Shown in pieces: positions 11,369-21,776 of a stretch of DNA of 64,000 nucleotides. The notes beneath the pieces are model-generated. The model was not told where the DNA came from and did not search any database. It saw nothing but the letters and a program-made list of their open reading frames with translations. The stretch covers positions 27,247,001 to 27,311,000 of the forward strand of contig CM077011.1 of the NCBI GenBank assembly GCA_039090855.1, read 5' to 3'. Every line of letters starts with the position of its first letter. Position 1 is the stretch's first letter. The DNA comes from Macrothele yani. Taxonomy: Eukaryota; Arthropoda; Arachnida; Araneae; Macrothelidae. The position numbers and the translations under genes are program-made.

Positions 11369-12116
11369 CAGAGTTGGAAACGGGTCAAAAATGTTGGACC
11401 CAGACCCGATCGGGATGAGTAACTGATCCAAAACCGACCCGGACAAATCTGCTTTGAACTATAAAAGATATATAGGGTGTTCAAAACGTCTCTTCGCAGT
11501 GGGCATCGTAAGTTATATGGAAATCAAGCAAATGTGTTATGGGAAACGTATAATTTACTCACTTGCCTGCAGGAAGTGTTGAAACTGTCGTCCTTTATTT
11601 ACAAGACATAAGCTAACTGTTTTACACATGTTTTCAAACACATCTGCGAGAGTAAAAAAGTCCCTCCGCAGTAATATTAAGGCCGTTCCACTTAATTTTT
11701 ATGATGCTACAGTTAAAAATTTTTAATTAAGCAACTTGTTGTGTATTTAATTTCAGTTTTTACTGTTTTCTTGATAACATATCATGCTTCAGAATATGTT
11801 ATACAGCAACACCAATTTTCACACGTTTTTGATGAGTTGAAAGTTTCTAAAAGGTGGATGTTGTTTTCATCATTGTCCGTGTAAAGGAAGGGACACTTTT
11901 CCTTCTGAGGACACTCTTCTTTCGTATTGCATGACAAATCATTTTTCAGTTCGAAGACACCATGCAGTATCGAGCAGAAAATTCAACAGTGCGCATTTTT
12001 CTTCAAAAATGCCTTTTTAAAACCGGGTCGAAATCGGGTCAGGAACACTTTGACCCGACCCGTTTGACCCGCCAGAAATTGTCGACCCGTTGACCCGTGA
12101 CCCGTTTCCATCTCTG
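11369..12116 (-). mobile_element. hAT-like MITE with CAGAG termini
   Basis: The termini CAGAGTTGGAAACGGGTCA and TGACCCGTTTCCATCTCTG are inverted repeats. The flanks GTTATTAT (11,361-11,368) and GTTATATT (12,117-12,124) approximate the 8-bp duplication expected for hAT insertions. Internal GACCCG repeats sit next to both ends. No transposase is present. Related ends occur at 26.1-27.1 and 56.1 kb, where the interior is different. Confidence 0.7.
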
Positions 12117-12131
12117 GTTATATTCAAATTA

Positions 12132-12385
12132 AAGAGTCTGAAATGGCAATAAATAGGATGGACGTATTGTTAGAATAACTGGCCAACGTGGGAAAACTAA
12201 AGTATTGTACTAAACACCAAAGAGCAGGAAAATAATCAGAAGAAGTCCATGTGGGAGATGGTTGGATGAAGTCTGAAATTATGCCGGTGCATGGAAAAGT
12301 ATTGCTCAAGAAAGAGAGTCATGGAAGAGACTTGGGGAGACCTTCATCCAGTAGTGGAATGAGAATAAATGATGATAATGCAAGC
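12132..12385 (+). pseudogene. RTE-like non-LTR 3' end fragment
   Basis: Aligns by eye with the end of the reverse-transcriptase fragments at 26.8-27.0 and 56.7-56.9 kb. Shared landmarks are CTGAAATGGC, AGAAGAAG, GTGGGAGATG and CTTGGGGAGACCTTCATCCA. It encodes only the distal C-terminal tail and carries frame breaks. Confidence 0.65.
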
Positions 12386-12809
12386 AATCTCCATCAAAGT
12401 AAATTATTTCCTTATTTGTTTTTGTCGCATGATTTCTCAATGTTGAGGTAACGAACGTATGATAAATCAGTACTGCTTTGACTAGGTGTGTGTCATTTCG
12501 AAACGCGCAGTTTGGGCAAATCACCCACACTACAATTGACTGCGCAGCGCTTGAATTCATGAATCACCTTTTAAATAAAGAACGCCTTGTGAGTTTCAGA
12601 ACTGTTTCCGGGTTTTTCCAAAAGAAAACACAACGTGGGATTTCTTTGACAGCCTCTGCTTAATCAATTTCAGCAAAAAAGCGAGGTAATATGTAATAAA
12701 ATGTTACTCTTTTCAACGGTAGAAAATGTATTTTTTTTCTCATTGACTTCCTTTTACGCATTTATGTCGAGACATTACAGTAAAAGTTGAAGAACCAGTT
12801 ATTCTTATT
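12386..12809. other. No gene seen
   Basis: Small frames on both strands without motif. No terminal repeats were recognised. Confidence 0.3.
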
Positions 12810-12848
12810 AAAACGTAACTCATTTTAATCGATTACAGTTGCAACTTT

Positions 12849-13068
12849 GCCGCTCCGGTGGCGCAGTAGTCTAAGCGATGGCCTCTGATCATTCGTCCGA
12901 ACGGGGTCCGGGTTCGAATCCTGTGAGACATGGTTGTTGTGTTTGTCTTTCGGCACTGGCTCTCTCCCTTCCCTGGAACCAGTGACCCTAAATTAAGGAC
13001 GGGTGACTGCTTATAGCCCATTGAGTTGCTCACGGTGGTCGTTAAACCTCCAAACAAACAAACAAGCT
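12849..13068 (+). repeat. SINE-1 copy, first of a tandem pair
   Basis: Head GCCGCTCCGGTGGCGCAG, B-box GGGTTCGAATCC, complete body and a (AAAC)n tail. It is preceded by a 39-bp flank (12,810-12,848) that recurs exactly before the next copy at an offset of 259 bp. Confidence 0.9.
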
Positions 13069-13107
13069 AAAACGTAACTCATTTTAATCGATTACAGTTG
13101 CAACTTT

Positions 13108-13336
13108 GCCGCCCCGGTGGCGCAGTGGTCTAAGCGATGGCCTCTGATCATTCATCCGAACGGGGTCCGGGTTCGAATCCCGGCGAGGCATGGATGTTGT
13201 GTTTGTCTTACGGCACTGGCTCTCTCCCTTCCCTGGAACCAGTGATCCTAAATTAGGGACGGGCGACTGCTTATAGCCCATTGCGTTGCTCACGGCGGTC
13301 AATAAACCTTAAAAAAAAAAAAAAAAAAAAAAAAAT
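13108..13336 (+). repeat. SINE-1 copy, second of a tandem pair, with target duplication
   Basis: Full-length copy with a long A tail. AGTTGCAACTT precedes the first SINE (12,837-12,847) and follows this one (13,337-13,347). The pair together therefore occupies one original insertion site, and the 39-bp flank plus SINE was then duplicated in tandem. Confidence 0.9.
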
Positions 13337-13559
13337 AGTTGCAACTTGAAATCGGTAAACCCCGCGATCGAAGCGATCTGCTGTAATCATTCTTGAAGCT
13401 ACACGCAAAGATTTTATGCTTAACATATTGTTTACGAGTTAGAAAGAAAGAAAATAAAGGATAATCCCGCAGCTGCAATTTTACATAAACATGAGTGAGT
13501 AGAATCTTTCAGTGTTGAGTTCGTACAGATACTACAGTAAAGCCATTTCAAAGTTGCTG

Positions 13560-14430
13560 TTTTGACGCAATACTACGTAACTCCGCGGATAGTATGGGGC
13601 GACTTACGGCCGACAGCCTGTGGCGAAAATAGGTCCCAATTGAAATCATTATAGCGTTAAAAATACGTGCAGCACACTAATCGTGTTAGTACATTCGTAA
13701 ACAGCATGGAGCCCAATTCGCGTACTGCGCAACACTTCCTTTGCGCGGGGTAGATGATGCAATATTTCTGGGGGTTTCACCGCGTTTGGCTCGGTCTATC
13801 TCGGCAACCGTGAGCGTACACGACTGGGCAGGTTATCGTTTTAAAGATATCAACGAGATCTATTCAAATATACGAAGGACATTTCGCAGTGGTTTGAACT
13901 GAACATTTTAAAAATTGTTTGTTCTCTTGTGAACCGGTGAACACTTTTGACAACATCGTGCTTTATCTGGACAACCGTGAGTGCAGGACAACCGTGAGTG
14001 CAAAACGACTGTGCGTGGTATCGTTTTAAAGCTCTCGACGAGATCTATTCAAATATATAAAGAACGTTAGTGGTTTAAACTAAAACTTTTTTCAATTGTT
14101 TTCGTGTGAACTTGCGAACATTTTCGACAATGCGACGGAATTCACAGAATGAATGCAAGCAAAAGTGGAGAAAATAAAAACGAGAGGTATGTAAGAAGCC
14201 CAAGAAGACAGAACACCACGTTGGGTAATTCGCGTATCAATCTGCTTTGTGTTCGCAATGTATCCAGCATTATTTGTAAGAATTATGTAAGCTACTTTTC
14301 AAATCATAGACCTAAGTTGGCTATAACAAATTAAATAAACGCTTTGAAACCATACTCGACTAGCTCATTTTAACTTTCTGATCTGCAAGTCGTACGTTCC
14401 AAACTGACGGCTCAATCAGAACTGAGCCTA
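13560..14430 (+). repeat. Unidentified dispersed repeat, copy 1
   Basis: Matches 22,975-23,720 over most of its length. Landmarks include TCATTATAGCG, AAACAGCATGGAG, GCGTACTGCGCAA, GGCAACCG, ACGAGATCTATTCAAATATA, and CAGAACACCACGTTGGGTAATTC (16-base core CACGTTGGGTAATTCG). In this copy a block of about 170 bp containing the ACGAGATCTATTC segment is present twice (around 13,795-13,960 and 13,965-14,130). A short frame starting at 14,149 (MNASKSGENKNERYV) is partly kept in copy 2, so a transcript-derived origin is possible. I do not recognise the family. Confidence 0.7.
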
Positions 14431-14489
14431 TCTGTAATTTTTGCACGCCTTTTGAAAAAAAAAAAGAAAGAAAGAAAGAAAAAAGCGCA

Positions 14490-14830
14490 TGCTTATGGCA
14501 TCATTATGTCCGTCTTTCCGTCTCTGTGTACACCATATCTCTGCAATTATTAGTCCGAATTACAAATTTCTCTTTCGAAATCGAAAGCCTGTAACTGTAA
14601 GAACGACGATGCACACGCTTTTGTCTTTTTCCAATCCATAATCTTGCCGCTAGGGGGCGTAAATGCACATGTTATTAAATTCAAAATGTATTTTCCTTTA
14701 TACGATTGCTTCAAACAAACGATTCAAAAAATTATTTTTACCTCCCAGTAACTTTTACAACGTAAGGGATTTTATCTGACTTGAAACAAAGAAAATTTGA
14801 AAAAATGCATGGTATCACCCATAAATGTTC
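14490..14830 (+). repeat. Second CTCF-like array, left part
   Basis: Starts with the same head layout as the 3.5-kb array (GTCCGTCTTTCCGTCTCTG, then ATATCTCTGCAATTATTAGTC). One core, CCGCTAGGGGGCGTAA, lies at 14,647. It is cut by the Tc1-like element at 14,831 and resumes at 16,971. Confidence 0.8.
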
Positions 14831-15125
14831 AGTAGAGGAAAAATTAATAGCAACTCTGGGCATTTTTGAAGTTTTTGAGGTTTGAGTGTTGCTACAAAAG
14901 CAAATATGCAGAGAATACGGAAGCAAATTTTATGCAGAATCCAAATCAGGTTACAGAATGGGAATAGCTTAAATAGAAATCAAGTTATGAGCAGAAATGT
15001 GCTGCGAAGGAAGCACACGTCGTGATGTCAAATGTCATCGTCGTTGTACAAGGCGACGGAGCTTTCTCCGACGTCCAAGTACATGCAATATAAAGGGCAG
15101 CCGAGGTGCCTGGGGTCATTCCCGA

Positions 15126-15549
15126 GCCGCGGATGGCTTAGTGGTTAGCGTGTCACACTATCGATGCAGGGTCCCCAGGTTCGAACCTGGGCTGATCTTT
15201 CAGAGATGGTGTGATTTACTAACAATCGCTGAAGATCGGACGAGCACGTTAAGTGACGGCCCCCAGGTTGGACCCACTGGTTAAATGGGAATCCTTTCCT
15301 ATGCCCCCCCCCCCTGAAATTCTCTCACCCCTCTATGTGCAACATCGTACTTGAACGGTGGCGCCATCTACTGTACTCTAATCTCACTACAAACTGTTCT
15401 GTCAAAAAGTCGCTAGACTTGCTCTCATTCCTTCCGTTTCTATGTCCTGCCCAAAAGGCGATCTCGCTGTAGGTGGCTGGGACCTAAACTCGACTCACTG
15501 TGGACGGAAGTCCTACAAGAAAATGACAAATACCGTGAAATTTCTCTTT
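15126..15549 (+). repeat. SINE-2 copy (second tRNA-headed family) with 16-bp target duplication
   Basis: The tRNA-like head has an A box within GGATGGCTTAGTGGTTAGCG and a B box in GGTTCGAACC, followed by GAGCACGTTAAGTGACGGCCCC and a C-rich tract. CTGGGGTCATTCCCGA flanks it at 15,110-15,125 and 15,550-15,565. That 16-bp duplication fixes both ends and gives a length of 424 bp. It lies between the left arm and the transposase of transposon B, so it is younger than that element. Related copies are at 18.4 and 48.45 kb. Confidence 0.9.
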
Positions 15550-15711
15550 CTGGGGTCATTCCCGAAGTTTTCGGCATGCTCGTAGGTAGGTTGCATTGCT
15601 GTGTGTGATGCTCGTAGGTAGGTTGCATTGCTGTGTGTGTAGGCGTGCGTGCTCTGGCCTGCAGTGCAAATCTGAAGTTTGTCCTTTCCGATTACAAACT
15701 GTGTTGCAGGT

Positions 15712-16587
15712 ATGGGAAGATTAGGTGATGTTTCACCACGAAAGGCTTCCAGAATGGTGACATTAAGCGACAGTGGCAAAAGCAATGCAGAAATTGCCCG
15801 CATGACAGGGGAGCACTATTGGACGGCACCTGACGAATATCTGTGATATGGGTGGTATCAACAATTGCATGCTGGGTAAATGTGGCCGAAAAAGGAAAAA
15901 AACGGCGAGAACTGACAGGGCCTTGCAGCGGTTATGTCTGCGAAACAGGTTCCAATCGTCAACAGTTCTTTCCAAAGAATTGTGGTGTTGCTGTTTGTCC
16001 TCGAACAGTGAGGAACAGGTTACGTGATGTGGGTCTGACGTCTCATAGGACGGTTAAGAAGCCCTTGCTAACACATGTGCAACGTAAGAAACGTGTAGAA
16101 TGGGCTAAGGAACATAAGGACTGGAGCACTGATTGGTGGCGTCAAGTTTTATTTAGCGATGAGACCAAATTAAAATTGAATGTAACGACGCAGGGTGCCG
16201 AGTGTTTCGCCGACGAAACGAGGCGTTGAATCCTCTCTCGCACACTGAAAACCACAAAGTACAATGTTATGATTTGGGGATGTTTCGCTGCTGCTGGAGG
16301 GGGCAGAATCCATGTGTGTGACAGCATTGTTAATGCACAGGTGTACAAGAGTATCTTCCAGGACAAGATGGTTCCTCCCGGATGTGATTTGTTCCAGGGT
16401 CAACCATACATCTTCCAGGACGATTCGGCCCCATGCCACCGTGCAAAAAGCATTAAAGCTTATGAGACGTTTTTAGGAAATGTTGTGCCTCTACCTTGGG
16501 CTGGCAATTCCCCAGACTTGAACCCAATAGAGAATTTGTGGCGCATTCTCAAAAAGAAAGGTGCACGACAGGCATCCCACAAGTAAA
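15712..16587 (+). pseudogene. Tc1-like transposase of element B, frameshifted
   Basis: DDE transposase. The start MGRLGDVSPRKASRM leads into a helix-turn-helix segment (SGKSNAEIARMTG). After a frame change the RTVRNRLRDVGL and WAKEHKDWS blocks follow, then the first catalytic Asp in VLFSDETKLKL, IWGCFAAAGGGRI, the second Asp in FQDDSAPCH, and Glu in DLNPIENLW. By my count 35 residues lie between the second Asp and the Glu, one more than the usual 34. Breaks are a frame change at about 15,800-15,850, a stop at about 16,227, and an early end at 16,587. Family assignment is firm; the exact frameshift positions are approximate. Confidence 0.85.
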
Positions 16588-16970
16588 GTGGAACTCATTA
16601 ACGCCATTACTCACGTTTGGAACAACTGCATGCCATCCGAGATGATGGGTAACTTGGTTGACTCCATGCCCAAGAGATGTGCAGCGGTCGTTAAATCCAA
16701 AGGTCACCCAACAAAATATTAGGGACGTTATTTTTTTTTCATGTCATCCCGTTACCTTGTCATGATTTATGTTTCGCAGCACATTTCTGCGCATAACTTG
16801 AGTTCTATTTCAGCTATTCCCATTCTGTAACCTGATTTCGATTCTGCATAAAATATGCTTTCTATTGATGTACATATTGTCCGTATTCTCTGCATATTTA
16901 CATTTGTAGCAACACTGAAACCTCAAAAACCTTCTAAATTTCCGGAGTTACTATTAATTTTTCCCATACT

Positions 16971-17440
16971 ATATATTTACCGAAATCTCTGCTTCTAAGG
17001 ATCGAATTTTAAAAAATTCCTTTTGCGTTATAGAGAGGTAATAACGATGGACATTTTGCATGCATTTTACGATATTTTGTGACACAAGACTTTGCCACTA
17101 GGGGCCGTAAGCGCATACTTCTTTTTTTTTCTTTTTAATATGTTTGCAATCGTATCTTCGCTTCTAAAAATCTAACTCATGGCAAACAGGCAAACATCCA
17201 CGTCTAAAACTATTTATGTGTGCACTCTTTTTTTCTAAATTATTTTCTTGCGTTAATGTGACAGCGTTTGTGTCCAGAAATGTTTTCCATATATTTGATA
17301 ATTTTTGTAGCACACAGTTTTGAGACAGCGTAGCCTAAAAACTGTGGTTTGGATATCTTTCTTATAAGCGTTCATTTCTATTTCCACCGTACAAGGAACT
17401 GTATCTTCGTTTAGAAGATTCCGATTTGAGAAATCTCATT
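16971..17440 (+). repeat. Second CTCF-like array, right part
   Basis: Continues the unit series after transposon B with ATCTCTGCTTCTAAGGATCG and CCACTAGGGGCCGTAAGCG at 17,095. Later units are degenerate. Confidence 0.7.
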
Positions 17441-18392
17441 TGGTTTGGATATCTTCCTTTATGAAAAATACGTACTATTTCTTTATATGTACAGTATGTC
17501 GGTCTTTCGAAAAGTAACGAGACTGGCGTCATGGCGTCAAACCAAATCCACGCAAAAAAATGCAGCTGCCTATGTCAGAACACCTACAAGGTCAGTCACG
17601 ATTCAACGCGTCGTTACAGCGTTTCACTAGTTCATTATTGTAGTAGACGGCGTAGAGTTCAGACGTGTTTCAATAACCCAGTATGGATTTAAAACAGGAG
17701 AAAAACGCAACTATAAAATTTTGAGTGCGTCTGAATAAAACCGCCACAGAAACGCATAAAACGGTTAATACAGCCTATAAGGAAAGTTCTTTGTTGCGTC
17801 CACTGAAATTTGTAAATACAACATTTAGAATAGCAGATGCAGCTAATTGTAACGCATACAAGTGAGGAAATAATGTGCAAGGAAAATCAGAAAAGACTGT
17901 CGATATCATTGATCGCGATTAAGCTGGTGTTAAAATAATTTTCCATGGAACTGAAAAATGTCCAAAGGAAATTGAACTTTACGCCACCTAGCGGGAAAAT
18001 TTTGAATTGCAAATGCTGAAAAAGGCACGGGAAATTATATTCGCTACTACAGCAGTCTGATACAGAAGGCTTTTCTGAATCTGACGTTTGGAAACGGAGG
18101 CATACTTCCAAACGTATGTTTACACCACCTTGTAGAAATGTGCCTTTCGCCTTCTCAAAGAAATATACATTTTCGCCACCAAATGGTAATATTGTACTTC
18201 TTGTAAACCAGAAAAAAGACATGGAAAATTCCGCGTATGATTCTACTGACAGCATGCAAAAAGAATGTTTGAAATCCAAGTTTTGGAAATGTAGATATGG
18301 CTTCAAACATATAAGTAAATTTTCTCAACCTAGTAGAAAAACTGGGTATCACAGAATTTGAGAAGTTTATCATATAACGACGTTATGGTCAA
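17441..18392. other. No gene; traces of the array in antisense
   Basis: ACGCCACCTAGCGGGAAAA at 17,981 is the antisense of the array core CCGCTAGGTGGCGTAA, so array-like sequence may continue inverted. Frames at 17,887-18,306 (minus) and 18,116-18,361 (plus) overlap and show no domain; I treat them as chance. Confidence 0.4.
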
Positions 18393-18405
18393 TTCTCCAC
18401 GATGC

Positions 18406-18711
18406 GCCGCGGGTGGCCTAGTGGGCAACGTTCGTGACTGCCGCGGAAAGGACCTGAGATTCGATCCTAGGCAGGTACGAACGCTCGATTCACTAAATAT
18501 CCGCCGTGCGTCGGATGGGCACGTTAAGCCGTCGGACCCCGGGTACTGGCTTCCCGGTAATAACTAAGGGCGTCTTCCTCCCCCTTTCTACTTCGCTTCC
18601 GTATCACTTTCCTATCGGGCACTCTATCCCAAATCTCCTAGCTTCCTATTTCTAAGACCTGGGTTCAGACACTCCCTTCCTAAAATCCTCTGCATATGAT
18701 CATATGATCAT
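18406..18711 (+). repeat. SINE-2 copy with target duplication
   Basis: Head GCCGCGGGTGGCCTAGTGGG, B-box-like GATTCGATCC, then CGGATGGGCACGTTAAGCCG and a C-rich body ending in ATATGATCATATGATCAT. TTCTCCACGATGC at 18,393-18,405 and 18,712-18,724 is a 13-bp target duplication. At 306 bp it is shorter than the 424-bp copy at 15.1 kb, so the 3' body differs. Confidence 0.9.
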
Positions 18712-18724
18712 TTCTCCACGATGC

Positions 18725-19640
18725 AGAATTTCTGGAATTCGACTGAAGTTGCTTCATAATAAAAAGTCTGGAATGTTGGTTTTTGTCCTGAGGGCCGAGG
18801 TGTAATTCGATTTTTGTGGACAAAGAAGTTTCGGTGCTGATATCTATGGACAGCTTAGTGAAGTGTAGGGCGTAGTGAAATGTCGTTCTAACGTGTTGCT
18901 GAATGGTGTAAAAAGTTTGAGGCTGGTAGGATACTGTAAGAGAAGACAATCCCAAGACAAGCTACCTTGCTAAAAATATTGTATCTGCGGGTTTGCTAAA
19001 ACCTTTAACCGGCTGGAACGAATTAACTCGGGGTTAGGAAAATGAGGTGGAATAAGCTCGCACGGATATATTCACTGTCCAAGAAGTGAGAGGAGAGGAG
19101 TTGGCATGAGTGGACTTGAGCATGGGAAAGCTTTGCTTCCCCTTTAGCTATGTCATTCAAAGTGGTCATTTACGGGGATGATTGACACCAATCCTTTCTG
19201 ACTGATTACCCTTTAGAAGGGCTGTAACAATGGCGAGGAATCTAAGAAAAACAAGGTGTTTGAGGCACTTGTTACTACCCAATGGTATGATGTCCACATC
19301 CCTTCTTGGGAATGAAGAGCTTTAAACGCCTATCACCAAGCAAGGACTATTTGGATACCAATCACCAAGTACTATCACCAAGCAGTAGTGGGATGCATAC
19401 CACTACAGATTAGTGGGATTCCGACCACTCTAGATTAGTGGGATGCCTATCAACGATGACGAGATTACGTGAGAGGGGAAAAGAAGTTGTTGCGCGGCAG
19501 CTTTCGTAAAACCCGAACGCTATGTGAACATTTCTGTTTGGGAAACGCGGAGAGTTTTGGGCAACATTTACTTCAGATTCATCGGCCGCTTAAAGGGTTA
19601 AACGTTGTCTTGTACAGCTTTCTTATGCAGAATTTTTTTT
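18725..19640. other. No gene; short direct repeats near 19.3-19.45 kb
   Basis: AGATTAGTGGGAT and ATCACCAAG-type words repeat several times between 19,340 and 19,450. Nothing else was recognised. Confidence 0.4.
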
Positions 19641-19865
19641 TTTTTATTTTATTTTATTTTTTTTTTTTTTTGGCGAGGGAGGCGGGATTTAATGACCACC
19701 GTGCGTAACTCTACGGACTATTAGCAGCTTCCCGTCCCTAAATTGAGGCCACTAGTTCCAGGGAAAAAACAGAGCCGGGGACGTCCGACCAGCATATACC
19801 GCACATGCCCCTTTCGAGACTCGAACTCGGCCACATCTCGCGCAACTCATCTGAACCCCCTTGCA
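19630..19865 (-). repeat. SINE-1 copy, diverged, minus strand
   Basis: In antisense it shows the tail region AATGACCACCGTG, the GTCCCTAAATTGAGG block, TTCGAGACTCGAACTCGG in the B-box position, and a T-rich tract at 19,628-19,673 that corresponds to its A tail. Confidence 0.75.
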
Positions 19866-20011
19866 TCAAACAACTTGAAACTACTATTACGGTAGAGAAA
19901 AAATTTATTAATCAGTTTATCCGTACTTCTCAACGGAAATCCATACACCTGAAGAAAGTGTTCAGTGTTATAGGTGTTAAGCCTCGTCCACTTTATTCAC
20001 CTCTTTCCAGT

Positions 20012-20096
20012 GGCTCCGGTGGCGCATTGGTCTAAACTCTGGCTTATGATCATTCTTCCGAGCTGGCTCTGTGTGCGAGCAAGGCCGTCTAGAAAG
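20012..20096 (+). repeat. SINE-1 head fragment before the mariner
   Basis: GGCTCCGGTGGCGCATTGGTCT followed by TTATGATCATTC matches the SINE-1 head. The rest of the element resumes at about 21,631, so the mariner and about 240 bp more interrupt it. Confidence 0.75.
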
Positions 20097-20099
20097 TAC

Positions 20100-21392
20100 G
20101 AGGGTGAATCAGAAAGTAAGGTCAATGCTCTCGTTAGGTAGGCAACCAGAGCTGCGGCAGATTGCTATTTGGGAAGGGGAGGGCACGTGACCTTGAAACG
20201 TGGCGGATGCAATTTCTAATCTTCTAACCGCAGTTACACAGCAGTTGTAAGGGCGTAAACATGGCCGCTCGTTTGTCGGAATGCTCCATCGTCGAACAGC
20301 GAAGTGTAGTGAGATTTTTATGGGCTGAGGGTGTGCAACCCGCTGAAATTTAGCGTAGGGTGCTTGTGCAATATGGGAGGACAAGTGTATGAGCCAGAGA
20401 TCCATCTCCAGAGACCTAGCCAGACAAGTGGATGGAAAAGATTAAAGTCGGTAGAAGGAATGTGTTTGACGAAGCTCGCAAGGGCCGTCCGTCGACCTCT
20501 CACACAGAAGGCCATTTGGATCACATCTATGAGCTCATTAAAGAACATCGTCGGATTACTCCGTCTGAGAACGCCCCAAAATGAGCTATGGCTCTGCATT
20601 CTCAATAGTGCATGATGATCTCGGGTATCATAAAGTGTGCGCCAGATGAATGCCATGGCAGTTGTCTCATGCGCACAAGGAGCAGCGCCAGGAAATTGGC
20701 AGATTTTTTGCAGCGGTATGAGTCAGATCCCAGTATTCTGGGGAGGATTGTCACTGGGGATGAAACGTGGGTTCATCATTACGACCCCGAGAGCAAAAAG
20801 GCAAAGCATGGAGTGGAAACAACCGAGCTCCTCGTGCAAAAAGAAGTTCAAAGTTGTCCCTTCGGCACGAAAATTGATGCAGACTCTCTTTTTTGAAATG
20901 AAAGGACCCGTCGTTGAACACTATCAAGCATAGGGTGACTCAATTAACAGTCGGTCATATTGTGAGTTGGTGAAAGACAAATTGAAACTAGCAATTCGTA
21001 CAAAACGACAGGGAATGTTATCCAAAAAAGTGCTGTTACTGCACGACAGCGCTCGTCCACATACGGAATTGGCAAATCAACAAACAATTGCCGGGTTGAA
21101 ATTTTAGGTGTTACCACATCCTACTTACAGCCCCGATCTGGCGTTATGTCTTCGGGCCTCTGAAAGACGCTTTGCGTGGCCGCCGTTTTGAAAGTAATGT
21201 CCATGTACAGAAAGCGGTGCATTCGTGGCTGCAGGAACAACCCAAAACATTCTTCTCAGCGGGAATCCAGAAGCTTCTAGGCAGATATAAAATATGCGTT
21301 GAACTGCAGGTGGACTATGTTGAGAAATAAGGTAATTATTATCTGTATGCCTCTTAGTTTCTTAAATATACGACTTTTTGATTTACCCTTCA
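20100..21392 (+). mobile_element. mariner transposon C
   Basis: Left end CGAGGGTGAATCAGAAAGTA and right end, reverse-complemented, TTGAAGGGTAAATCAAAAAG form imperfect terminal inverted repeats. TA lies at the left boundary. It encloses a mariner-type transposase in the same orientation. Length is about 1.29 kb, normal for mariner. Confidence 0.85.
20261..21330 (+). pseudogene. mariner transposase, many stops
   Basis: The N-terminus MAARLSECSIVEQRSVVRFLW and the following AEGVQPAEI match the mariner DNA-binding region. Further along, LIKEHRRITPSE, GRIVTGDETWVHHYDPE (first Asp), LLHDSARPH (second Asp), VLPHPTYSPDLA, PLKDALRGRRFES and the C-terminal YVEK are readable in different frames. The third catalytic Asp region (usually PSDYHLF) is deleted or shifted. 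At least five frame breaks or stops are present, so it is inactive. The overall order and the about 350-codon span match mariner. Confidence 0.85.
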
Positions 21393-21630
21393 AGGCATCA
21401 GAGAGATGAGTTTCCACCGTTTGTGACGTCACTCTCATGTCACACTTCCTGATACGTCGGTGTCTGGCTGACGTCCTACACGACAACATTAGAATCCAAT
21501 CGGAAGCCTTGGTTTCCGCGTGACGTCACAGACGACATCATTGGAAACCAATCGGAAGCTTTGATTTCCGCGTGACGTCGCTAAAATAGGGAATTCATCA
21601 CTTTAATATCATGGCTTTGTATTTTTGTAG
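21393..21630. repeat. Short repeated segment between mariner and SINE tail
   Basis: CCAATCGGAAGC followed by TTTCCGCGTGACGTC occurs twice in tandem (about 21,487-21,530 and 21,543-21,588), with further GACGTCA words before it. No coding content. Confidence 0.5.
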
Positions 21631-21776
21631 ACGGCCTAGGTTTGAGTCTCAGCGAGATATGCATGTTCTGCCTTTCATGTCACTGGCTCTCTCCCTCATT
21701 TGGAGCCAGCGGCCGTAAACTAAGAACGGACGGCTGCTTATAGCCCACCAAGTTGCTCACGGTGGTCGTTAAACAA
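21631..21776 (+). repeat. SINE-1 tail fragment after the mariner
   Basis: Continues the SINE-1 order from the B box (GGTTTGAGTCTC) through CTGGCTCTCTCCCTC to CACGGTGGTCGTTAAAC. It probably belongs to the head at 20,012. Confidence 0.75.

Larger units (their letters stand above)
14831..16970 (+). mobile_element. Tc1-like transposon B with ~180-200-bp inverted repeats
   Basis: The left arm (14,831-15,008) is the reverse complement of the right arm (16,774-16,970) with few mismatches. Shared landmarks are GAAAAATTAATAG at the outer edge, TGTTGCTACAAA, ATGCAGAGAATACGG, CAGGTTACAGAATGGGAATA and TTATG-GCAGAAATGTGCTGCG at the inner edge. At 2.14 kb it is longer than the other Tc1-like copies, because of these arms and a 424-bp SINE insertion. 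It sits inside the CTCF-like tandem array, whose sequence continues on both sides. Confidence 0.9.

Noticed and set aside
17887..18361. Overlapping frames of 139 and 81 codons on opposite strands as a host gene
   Set aside because: No domain, signal or codon pattern is visible, and the region contains the antisense of the array core, so they are likely chance frames in repeat DNA.
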